Assembly: GCA_019115485.1 (NCBI GenBank)
Contig: DXDM01000005.1
Location: 59,910 to 123,909 of the forward strand
Origin: Candidatus Barnesiella excrementavium
GTDB lineage: Bacteria > Bacteroidota > Bacteroidia > Bacteroidales > Barnesiellaceae
Direction: 5' to 3'
Length of the DNA: 64,000 nt
The position numbers and the translations under genes were made by a program. Below are positions 53,953 to 61,439 of this stretch, one piece after another. Each line of letters begins with the position of its first letter. The first letter of the stretch is position 1. The notes under the pieces are model-generated. The model was not told where the DNA came from. It made no database searches and saw nothing but the letters and a program-made list of their open reading frames with translations.

Positions 53953-54708
53953 ATGCTTAGTAAAAATCAAATTAAACGCATACAGTCGCTCGCCCGGAAG
54001 AAGGGTAGGCGCGACGAAGGTTGTTTCATCGCCGAGGGCAACAAGCTGGTCGAGGATACCTGCGAAGCTTTCGACTGCGAACTGTTGCTGGCTACTCCCC
54101 GGTGGCTTGCTGCACACCCTGCTCGTCCCGACCGGCCGGTGCAGGAGGTGACCGAGCAGGAGATGGTCAAGGTGTCGCAACTCACCACCCCCTCCGATGT
54201 GCTGGCTGTCTATCGCATACCCAGCTATCGGCTCGATGTCGAGGCGCTGCGTCACGAGTTGGTCTTGGCGCTCGATACCGTGCAGGATCCCGGCAACCTG
54301 GGTACGATTGTGCGGCTGGCCGACTGGTTCGGCATTCGGCACATCGTCTGCTCGCCCGAGACGGCCGACCTCTACAACCCCAAGGTGGTGCAGGCCACGA
54401 TGGGAGCGTTGGCACGGGTGCGACTCTACTATACCCCGTTGGCCGAATTTCTCGGGGCGATGGAGCGGGCGACGGTCTACGGTACCTTTCTCGACGGAAC
54501 CGATATCTATCACACCCCGCTCTCGAATCGCGGCGTGATTGTGATGGGCAACGAGGGCAACGGCATATCGCCCGAGCTCGAACCCTACATCGGCAGTCGT
54601 CTCTATATCCCCAACTATCCGGCGGGACAACCCACCTCCGAGTCGCTCAATGTCGCCGTTGCGGCGGCCATTACCTGTGCCGAGTTCCGTCGGAGGCAAA
54701 TCGTGTGA
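53953..54708 (+). CDS. TrmH/SpoU-family RNA 2'-O-methyltransferase
   Basis: A 251-residue SPOUT enzyme. N-terminal substrate-binding domain (LARKKGRRDEGCFIAEG), then the knotted SAM domain with motif 1 LDTVQDPGNLGTIVRLADW, motif 2 VMGNEGNGIS and motif 3 SESLNVAVAAAI. It methylates ribose in tRNA or rRNA; the exact target is not decidable. radA starts four bases after its stop. Confidence 0.92.
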   Translation: MLSKNQIKRIQSLARKKGRRDEGCFIAEGNKLVEDTCEAFDCELLLATPRWLAAHPARPDRPVQEVTEQEMVKVSQLTTPSDVLAVYRIPSYRLDVEALRHELVLALDTVQDPGNLGTIVRLADWFGIRHIVCSPETADLYNPKVVQATMGALARVRLYYTPLAEFLGAMERATVYGTFLDGTDIYHTPLSNRGVIVMGNEGNGISPELEPYIGSRLYIPNYPAGQPTSESLNVAVAAAITCAEFRRRQIV

Positions 54709-54711
54709 AAT

Positions 54712-56085
54712 ATGGCAAAGACAAAATCGGTTTACTTTTGCAATAACTGCGGGGCGGAGTCGCCCAAATGGATAGGCCGCTGTCCGGTGTGCGGCGAGTG
54801 GAATACCTATGTCGAGGAGGTGGTGAGCGCCAAGCCCGCCTCGTCGGGGAAGGGTGGATATAGCCTCTCGGGCGAGAGCAAGGTGCGCCCCCAGCGTATC
54901 GACGAGATACAGGTGACCGAGGAGTCGCGCATCGACCTGGGTAACGGTGAACTCAACCGGGTGTTGGGTGGCGGACTCGTGCGCGGGTCGCTGGTGCTGA
55001 TCGGCGGCGAGCCCGGCATAGGCAAGTCGACCCTCATCTTGCAGACCGTGCTGGGGTTGAAAGGATATAAAGTATTATATGTGTCGGGCGAGGAGAGTGC
55101 CCGGCAGTTGAAGTTGCGGGCCGAGCGCATAGGCGGCAGCGCCCCCGACTGTTACATTGTGTGTGAGACTTCGCTCGAAGATATTTTTGTGCACATTCGC
55201 AACGTGAATCCCGACCTGGTGGTCATCGACTCGATACAGACCATTGCCACCTCGGCCATGGAGTCGTCGCCCGGCAGCGTGGGGCAGGTGCGCGAGTGTG
55301 CCGCCTCGCTGTTGAAATTTGCCAAGCAGACCAATACGCCGGTGCTGCTCGTGGGCCACATCAACAAGGAGGGGAGCATCGCCGGCCCCAAGGTGCTGGA
55401 ACACATTGTCGACACGGTGTTGCAGTTCGAAGGCGACAGGCACTATATGTACCGCATCTTGCGTTCGATTAAGAACCGCTTCGGCAGCACGTCGGAGCTG
55501 GGCATCTACGAGATGCGGCAGAACGGCCTGCGCGAGGTTTCCAATCCCTCGGAGATGCTGCTTTCGCAAGACCACGAAGGGTTGAGCGGTGTTGCCATCG
55601 CCGTCACCATCGAGGGGGTGCGCCCCTTCCTCATCGAGACCCAGGCGCTGGTAAGCACGGCGGCCTACGGTACTCCGCAGCGTTCGGCTACGGGGTTCGA
55701 CCTGCGGCGCATGAACATGCTGTTGGCCGTGCTCGAAAAGCGGGTGGGTTTCAAACTGGCACAGAAAGATGTCTTCCTCAACATTGCCGGGGGTATCAAG
55801 GTCAACGACCCGGCCATGGATCTGGGGGTCATCAGCGCCATACTTTCGTCGAACATGGATATGGCCATCGAGACCGGCACCTGTATGACCGGTGAGGTGG
55901 GGCTCTCGGGCGAGATACGGCCCGTCAACCGGATAGAGCAGCGCATACTCGAAGCCGAGAAGCTGGGATTCAAGCGTATGCTTATCCCGCAGAACAACAT
56001 CAAGGGGTTCGACACCTCGCGACTCTCCATCGAACTGATTCCGGTGCGTAAGGTCGAGGAGGCCTTCCGCCAACTTTTCGGATAA
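54712..56085 (+). CDS. radA: DNA repair protein RadA
   Basis: A branch-migration ATPase of recombination, 457 residues. N-terminal zinc finger (Cys10, Cys13, Cys24, Cys27), Walker A GEPGIGKST at 99-107, the RadA-specific KNRFGS motif near 254-259, and a C-terminal Lon-protease-like domain (GGIKVNDPAMDLGVISAILS, TGEVGLSGEIRPV). Standard length. Confidence 0.97.
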   Translation: MAKTKSVYFCNNCGAESPKWIGRCPVCGEWNTYVEEVVSAKPASSGKGGYSLSGESKVRPQRIDEIQVTEESRIDLGNGELNRVLGGGLVRGSLVLIGGEPGIGKSTLILQTVLGLKGYKVLYVSGEESARQLKLRAERIGGSAPDCYIVCETSLEDIFVHIRNVNPDLVVIDSIQTIATSAMESSPGSVGQVRECAASLLKFAKQTNTPVLLVGHINKEGSIAGPKVLEHIVDTVLQFEGDRHYMYRILRSIKNRFGSTSELGIYEMRQNGLREVSNPSEMLLSQDHEGLSGVAIAVTIEGVRPFLIETQALVSTAAYGTPQRSATGFDLRRMNMLLAVLEKRVGFKLAQKDVFLNIAGGIKVNDPAMDLGVISAILSSNMDMAIETGTCMTGEVGLSGEIRPVNRIEQRILEAEKLGFKRMLIPQNNIKGFDTSRLSIELIPVRKVEEAFRQLFG

Positions 56086-56098
56086 ACAGGATAACGTT

Positions 56099-57670
56099 AT
56101 GATTCAGGAACTGCAACTACGTATTTTGCCCGAGCAGGCCGCTTCGGAACAGAGCATTGCGGCCTATGTGGCTCGTGAGCAGGGGATAGATATGCGCACC
56201 GTAAAGAGTGTGCGGGTGCTGAAACGTTCGATTGACGCTCGCCAGCGCACCGTGATGATTAACTTGAAGGTACGCTTGTATATCAATGAATTCCCGCAGG
56301 ACGACGAGTTTCCGCGCATCGACTATGGCGACGTGTCGGGCAAGTCGCAGGCGGTGGTGGTGGGAGCCGGTCCGGCCGGACTGTTTGCCGCCCTGCGCCT
56401 GATTGAGTTGGGTGTGCGTCCCGTGGTTGTCGAGCGGGGGAAGAATGTGCACGACCGTCGCAAGGACATTGCCCGCATCAGCCGTGAGCAGCGCATCGAC
56501 CCCGAGTCGAATTACAGTTTCGGCGAGGGTGGGGCCGGAGCCTTCTCCGACGGTAAGCTCTATACCCGCAGCAAGAAGCGGGGGAATGTCGACCGCATTC
56601 TCCAAATCTTTTGCCAGCACGGCGCCTCGGTGTCGATACTCTCCGACGCTCACCCGCACATCGGCACCGACAAGTTGCCCGGTCTTATCGAGCGAATGCG
56701 TAACCGCATTATCGAGTCGGGGGGCGAGGTTCACTTCGAGACCCGCATGGAGAGCCTGATTGTCGAAGGCGACGAGGTGCGGGGCATCGTCACGGCCGAC
56801 GGCCGTGAGTTTACCGGTCCCGTGATTTTGGCTACCGGCCATTCGGCGCGCGATGTCTACTACATGTTGCACGACAAGGGGGTGGAACTCGAAGCCAAGG
56901 GTATCGCCGTGGGCGTGCGCCTGGAACACCCCCAACAGATCATCGACACGATACAGTATCACAACCCCCGGGGGCGTGGCAGGTATCTGCCGGCCGCCGA
57001 GTATAGCTTTGTGACCCAGGTCAACGGGCGGGGCGTCTATTCGTTCTGCATGTGTCCGGGTGGTTTTGTGGTACCCGCCGCCAGTGGTCCCGAGCAGATT
57101 GTGGTCAACGGCATGTCGCCCTCGACGCGGGGGTCGGCGTGGGCCAACTCGGGTATGGTGGTCGAGATGCAGCCCGAAGATTTCGGCGAGCAGTTCTCGG
57201 CCTACGGCGTGCTGGCCGGTATCAAGTTTCAGGAGGAGCTCGAACGTCAGTGCTACCTGAACGGGAATTGCAAACAGACGGCTCCGGCTCAGCGCATGAC
57301 CGACTTTGTCAACCGTCGCAACTCCTACGACTTGCCCCGCTCCTCCTATTCGCCGGGGCTCATCGCCTCGCCGTTGCACTTTTGGATGCCCCCCTTCATC
57401 GTGTCGCGTCTGCAAGAGGGATTCAAGCATTTCGGCAAGGTGTCGCACGGCTTCCTGACGCAAGAGGCGGTGATGATAGGGGTGGAGACCCGCACCTCGT
57501 CGCCGGTGCGGATACCGCGCGACCGGGAGTCGATGACCCATATCCGTCTGCAAGGGCTCTATCCCTGCGGCGAGGGAGCCGGTTATGCCGGTGGCATCGT
57601 GTCGGCCGCTATCGACGGCGAGCGCTGTGCCGAGGCATTGGCTGCCCGACTCACCGGTGAACTGTCGTGA
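56099..57670 (+). CDS. FAD-dependent dehydrogenase, COG2509 type
   Basis: A 523-residue flavoprotein. A small N-terminal alpha-beta domain (about 1-75), then the dinucleotide fold VVGAGPAGLFAALRL, the conserved ESNYSFGEGGAGAFSDGKLYTR block, and near the C-terminus GLYPCGEGAGYAGGIVSAA closing the FAD site. Widespread in bacteria without an assigned reaction. It starts 14 bases after radA, so cotranscription is likely. Confidence 0.88.
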   Translation: MIQELQLRILPEQAASEQSIAAYVAREQGIDMRTVKSVRVLKRSIDARQRTVMINLKVRLYINEFPQDDEFPRIDYGDVSGKSQAVVVGAGPAGLFAALRLIELGVRPVVVERGKNVHDRRKDIARISREQRIDPESNYSFGEGGAGAFSDGKLYTRSKKRGNVDRILQIFCQHGASVSILSDAHPHIGTDKLPGLIERMRNRIIESGGEVHFETRMESLIVEGDEVRGIVTADGREFTGPVILATGHSARDVYYMLHDKGVELEAKGIAVGVRLEHPQQIIDTIQYHNPRGRGRYLPAAEYSFVTQVNGRGVYSFCMCPGGFVVPAASGPEQIVVNGMSPSTRGSAWANSGMVVEMQPEDFGEQFSAYGVLAGIKFQEELERQCYLNGNCKQTAPAQRMTDFVNRRNSYDLPRSSYSPGLIASPLHFWMPPFIVSRLQEGFKHFGKVSHGFLTQEAVMIGVETRTSSPVRIPRDRESMTHIRLQGLYPCGEGAGYAGGIVSAAIDGERCAEALAARLTGELS

Positions 57671-57704
57671 TTTAATCGCTGTTTTTTATAGATAAACAGG
57701 TAAT

Positions 57705-58415
57705 ATGATGAAACTGACCTACCTCTTTCATAGCGGGTTTTTACTCGAAGCCGACGGTTTTGCCGTCGTGTTTGATTACTACCGGGAGGGGAGAGCCCTG
57801 CTCGACGAACTGCTGCGTCGGGGGCAACCCCTCTATGTACTGGTATCGCACGAGCATCGCGACCACTACAACCCCGAGGTGCTGTCGTGGTATCGGCAGA
57901 ACAGCCAGGTCTGCTATCTTTTTCCCCGGGAGATGGAGGGGCGTCGCGAGTTGGCCGACCTGCCCCATGCCGTATTTTTGAGTCGGGGAGAGTCCTATGC
58001 CGACGAGCGGTTGCAGGTGACCGCCTTCGGGTCGACCGACCTGGGGGCTTCGTATGAGGTCGTCATCGGCAAGTGCACGGTTTTCCACGCCGGCGACCTG
58101 AACAACTGGCATTGGGCCGACGAGTCGACCGAGGCCGAGGTGCGCGAAGCCGAGGAGGCCTATCGGGCCGAACTCGACTATCTGGCGCGTCGGGTCACCC
58201 GTTTCGACGTAGCGATGTTTCCCGTCGACGCCCGGTTGGGCAGCGACTACATGCGGGGCGCCCGGCAGTTTGTCGAGCGGTTCGAGGTGGGGGTGTTCGT
58301 CCCCATGCACTTCTATCCCGCCGTGGCCAAGGCCGAAGCCTTCGCTCCCATAGCCCGGCAGCATGGTGCCCGGTTTGCCTTGCTGAGTCGTACGGGCGAT
58401 TCAATAGAATTATAA
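57705..58415 (+). CDS. Metallo-beta-lactamase-fold hydrolase
   Basis: A 236-residue protein with the metal-binding signature HEHRDH (49-54), a later HAGDLNNWHW and HFYP near the C-terminus. It resembles the COG2220/UlaG-like group. The substrate is unknown. ATG 57708 is an alternative start one codon on. The VOC gene follows after 26 bases. Confidence 0.85.
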   Translation: MMKLTYLFHSGFLLEADGFAVVFDYYREGRALLDELLRRGQPLYVLVSHEHRDHYNPEVLSWYRQNSQVCYLFPREMEGRRELADLPHAVFLSRGESYADERLQVTAFGSTDLGASYEVVIGKCTVFHAGDLNNWHWADESTEAEVREAEEAYRAELDYLARRVTRFDVAMFPVDARLGSDYMRGARQFVERFEVGVFVPMHFYPAVAKAEAFAPIARQHGARFALLSRTGDSIEL

Positions 58416-58441
58416 ACCAATCAAATAAATACAATACGATT

Positions 58442-58822
58442 ATGGAGATAAAATCAAGATTCGACCATTTCAATGTCAATGTGACCGATCTCGACCGGAG
58501 TATCGCTTTTTATCGCAAGGCGCTGGGATTCACCGAGGCCAGTCGCAAAGAGGCCGCCGACGGCTCTTTCGTACTGGTCTACCTCACCGACGGGGTATCG
58601 CCCTTCCTGCTCGAACTCACCTGGCTGCGCGACCACGACCAACCCTATGAACTGGGCGAGAACGAGAGCCACCTGTGTGTGCGGGTCGAGGGCGACTACG
58701 ACCAGGTGCGAGCCTTCCACAAGGAGATGGGCTGTGTCTGCTTCGAGAACGAAGCGATGGGGCTCTACTTTATCCACGATCCCGACGATTACTGGATAGA
58801 GGTGTTGCCGGTCAAGGGCTGA
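58442..58822 (+). CDS. VOC-superfamily (glyoxalase I-like) protein
   Basis: A 126-residue protein with the paired beta-alpha-beta-beta-beta fold: FDHFNVNVTDLDRSIAFYRKALGF and LYFIHDPDDYWIEVLPV. The metal ligands expected for lactoylglutathione lyase (His in FDHFNVNV, Glu in LLELT, His in ESHLC, Glu in WIEVL) are all present. Methylglyoxal detoxification is plausible, but the thiol cofactor is unknown. Confidence 0.85.
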   Translation: MEIKSRFDHFNVNVTDLDRSIAFYRKALGFTEASRKEAADGSFVLVYLTDGVSPFLLELTWLRDHDQPYELGENESHLCVRVEGDYDQVRAFHKEMGCVCFENEAMGLYFIHDPDDYWIEVLPVKG

Positions 58823-58845
58823 GAGTGAGTCGGAGACGAATTGGA

Positions 58846-58879
58846 AAGCTGTCATTCCATCGGGAATGGCGGCTTTTTT
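58846..58879 (+). terminator. Terminator after the VOC gene
   Basis: Thirteen-bp stem with G-U pairs (58846-58858 with 58863-58875) followed by TTTT. Confidence 0.85.
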
Positions 58880-58894
58880 CTTTTGAATGCGCTG

Positions 58895-58922
58895 TTGGAA
58901 TCATAAAAAAATTATACCTTTG
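58895..58922 (+). promoter_or_regulatory. Promoter of cstA
   Basis: TTG (58895-58897), 17 bases, TACCTTTG (58915-58922). The leader to the cstA start would be about 115 bases, long enough for control, but no structure was recognised. Confidence 0.6.
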
Positions 58923-59046
58923 TAGGACTTTGTGAGAAAGAGTCGAAATAAGAAACTGTTCGATTTGGATAAATGGCTTGAATGAATACGGGAATTTCAT
59001 TGTGAAAGTGCTTTTGTCTGAACCATGAATTACAAACTTATTTAAT

Positions 59047-60483
59047 ATGATTACCTTTTGCATTGCCTTGCTGTTGCTGATTGTCGGCTATTTTGTCTAT
59101 GGCACATTTGTTGAGAAAGTGTTTGGTGTAGAACCCAATAGGGCTACACCCGCCTACACCTCGACCGATGGAATCGACTATATTCCCATGCCCACGTGGA
59201 AAGTCTTTCTCATTCAGTTCCTGAATATCGCCGGGTTAGGTCCCATCTTCGGTGCCATCATGGGAATCCTGTACGGGCCGTCGGCCTACCTGTGGATTGT
59301 CTTCGGTACGATATTCGGCGGAGCCGTTCACGACTATCTGTCGGGCATGCTCTCGGTACGTCGCAACGGAGCCAGCCTGCCCGAGATTGTAGGTGACGAG
59401 TTGGGCATCGGTATCAAACAGGTGATGCGGGTCTTCTCGCTGTTGCTGATGATTCTTATCGGAGCCGTGTTTGTGGTCAATCCGGCCAACCTGCTCGACC
59501 TGCTCACCGGCGAGGGGACCACGACGACCATGTGGGTCGCCATTATCTTCGGGTATTATATTTTGGCCACACTGTTGCCCATCGACAAACTCATCGGGCA
59601 GCTCTACCCGCTGTTTGGCTTTGCGCTGTTGTTCATGGCAATCGGTATCCTGGTGGCTCTCTTCATGCGCCCCGACAGTCTGCCCGAGTTTACCGAGGCC
59701 ATCGGATACACCCGTCCCGATTCCGATATCAATCCTATCTTCCCCATGATGTTCATCTCGATAGCCTGTGGCGCCATCTCGGGTTTCCACGCCACCCAGT
59801 CGCCCATGATGGCCCGTTGTCTCAAAAGCGAGAAGATGGGGCGCCGTGTCTTCTACGGCGCCATGGTGGTCGAGGGTATTGTAGCCCTCATTTGGGCCGC
59901 TGCTGCGATAGCCTTCTTCAACGGGTCGTTCGATTCACTCTTTGAGTATCTGAAAGGGAAGACCCCGGCCATTCTGGTCAACGATATCTCGGTAGGGTGG
60001 TTGGGTACCTTCGGCGGTATCCTGGCCATGCTGGGCGTGATTGCCGCCCCCATTACCTCGGGCGATACCGCGTTGCGGTCGGCCCGGCTGATAGCTGCCG
60101 ATTTCCTGCACATCTCACAGAAGAAGACCCGCAACCGGGTGCTGGTATCGCTCCCTATTTTTGCCTTGACCTGGCTGGTGATGATGATTGACTTCGAGGT
60201 GCTGTGGCGCTACTTTGCCTGGTGCAACCAGACGCTGGCCACCTTCACGCTGTGGGCTGTGACCGTGTGGCTGACCCGGGAGCGCAAGTGCTATTGGATT
60301 ACGTTGATTCCGGCTCTGTTCATGACCGTTGTGACGGTTACCTATATCTTCTTTGCCCAGGAGGGATTCCGCCTGCCTTATGGCCTTTCGTTGGGAATCG
60401 CCTTTGCCGTTACGCTGCTGGTCGCCCTCCTGTACATACGGTTCAAGCGTTCGCTGCCGGGCCGCGAACCATTAAAGAGATGA
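59047..60483 (+). CDS. cstA: CstA-family peptide/pyruvate transporter
   Basis: A 478-residue membrane protein with about 12-13 spans. The landmarks are IPMPTWKVFLIQFLNIAGLGPIFGAI near the start, HDYLSGMLSVRRNGASLPE and ISGFHATQSPMMARC. CstA/BtsT proteins import peptides or pyruvate, often under carbon limitation. This is a short Bacteroidota form compared with the roughly 700-residue E. coli CstA. The next gene starts two bases after its stop. Confidence 0.92.
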   Translation: MITFCIALLLLIVGYFVYGTFVEKVFGVEPNRATPAYTSTDGIDYIPMPTWKVFLIQFLNIAGLGPIFGAIMGILYGPSAYLWIVFGTIFGGAVHDYLSGMLSVRRNGASLPEIVGDELGIGIKQVMRVFSLLLMILIGAVFVVNPANLLDLLTGEGTTTTMWVAIIFGYYILATLLPIDKLIGQLYPLFGFALLFMAIGILVALFMRPDSLPEFTEAIGYTRPDSDINPIFPMMFISIACGAISGFHATQSPMMARCLKSEKMGRRVFYGAMVVEGIVALIWAAAAIAFFNGSFDSLFEYLKGKTPAILVNDISVGWLGTFGGILAMLGVIAAPITSGDTALRSARLIAADFLHISQKKTRNRVLVSLPIFALTWLVMMIDFEVLWRYFAWCNQTLATFTLWAVTVWLTRERKCYWITLIPALFMTVVTVTYIFFAQEGFRLPYGLSLGIAFAVTLLVALLYIRFKRSLPGREPLKR

Positions 60484-60484
60484 T

Positions 60485-61327
60485 ATGAATCAGTTGACCA
60501 ATTATCATTCGCACAGTCAGTTTTGCGACGGACACGCTCCTATGGAGGAGTTTGTGAAGGAGGCCGTAGCCGAAGGCTTTGCCGCCTATGGTATATCGTC
60601 GCACGCCCCGTTTCCCGTACCCAATCAATGCAACATGCTGCGGGAGCGTCTGCCCGAATACCTCGCCGAGTTTCATCGCATAAAAGCGCTCTATGGCTCG
60701 GCAATAGAGTTGTATGTGGGGCTCGAAATTGATTTCCTCGACGACACCTTTAACCCCTCGATACCCTATTTCAGGGAGATGCCGCTCGATTACCGCATCG
60801 GGTCGGTACACTACATTGTCACCCCCGACGGGACCCCCATCGATACCGACGGGTCGCCCGACCGTTTCAGGGGATATGTCGACACCTATTTCGGGGGCGA
60901 TGTCGATGAGGCGGTGTGCCGTTTCTATCGTAGCTCGTTCCGTCTGATCGAGCTGGGCGGTTTCGACTTTCTGGGACATCTCGACAAGATAGGGCTGAAC
61001 GCCTCGCTCTACCGTCCCGGCCTCGATCGGGAGGCGTGGTACCGGCGTTTGGTGGCCGACTATCTCGAAGCTATCGCCTCGCGGCACCTGCTGGTCGAGG
61101 TCAATACCAAGGCCTTTGCCACGCGCGGCCGCTTCTTTCCCCATGAAGATTATTTCGAGCAGATGCACCGGATGGGCATCGGGGTAGTGGTCAACTCCGA
61201 CGCGCACTATCCCGCCAAAATCAATGCCGGGCGTTCCGAAGCCCTCAAAGCCTTGGCCCGGGCCGGATATACCGCTGTGTGGCAGCTTCGTCGAGGCGAG
61301 TGGGTCGAGGTTCCGTTGGAGCCGTAG
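60485..61327 (+). CDS. PHP-domain histidinol-phosphatase-like protein
   Basis: A 280-residue PHP phosphoesterase. Metal ligands visible in NYHSHSQFCDGH (His8, His10), GISSHAPFP, GLEIDF, GHLDKIG and NSDAHYP. It resembles HisK-type histidinol phosphatase of histidine biosynthesis, but no other his gene is nearby and it is coupled to cstA, so another phosphoester is possible. Confidence 0.85.
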   Translation: MNQLTNYHSHSQFCDGHAPMEEFVKEAVAEGFAAYGISSHAPFPVPNQCNMLRERLPEYLAEFHRIKALYGSAIELYVGLEIDFLDDTFNPSIPYFREMPLDYRIGSVHYIVTPDGTPIDTDGSPDRFRGYVDTYFGGDVDEAVCRFYRSSFRLIELGGFDFLGHLDKIGLNASLYRPGLDREAWYRRLVADYLEAIASRHLLVEVNTKAFATRGRFFPHEDYFEQMHRMGIGVVVNSDAHYPAKINAGRSEALKALARAGYTAVWQLRRGEWVEVPLEP

Positions 61328-61361
61328 AATCGCTGCGGTATCATCTTTCGTCGAATAATAT

Positions 61362-61394
61362 AAAGCTGTTTCTTTCATGGTTACAGCTTTTTTT
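61362..61394 (+). terminator. Terminator after the PHP gene
   Basis: AAAGCTGT (61362-61369) pairs perfectly with ACAGCTTT (61383-61390), followed by further T. The -7 box of ileS begins two bases later. Confidence 0.75.
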
Positions 61395-61395
61395 G

Positions 61396-61403
61396 TATCT
61401 TCG
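61396..61403 (+). promoter_or_regulatory. Possible -7 element (TATCTTCG) of ileS
   Basis: One mismatch from TAnnTTTG, 36 bases before the start codon and abutting the preceding terminator. Confidence 0.45.
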
Positions 61404-61439
61404 TGCCGATTTTTTAGTAAATACTATTTCGAGAAATAT

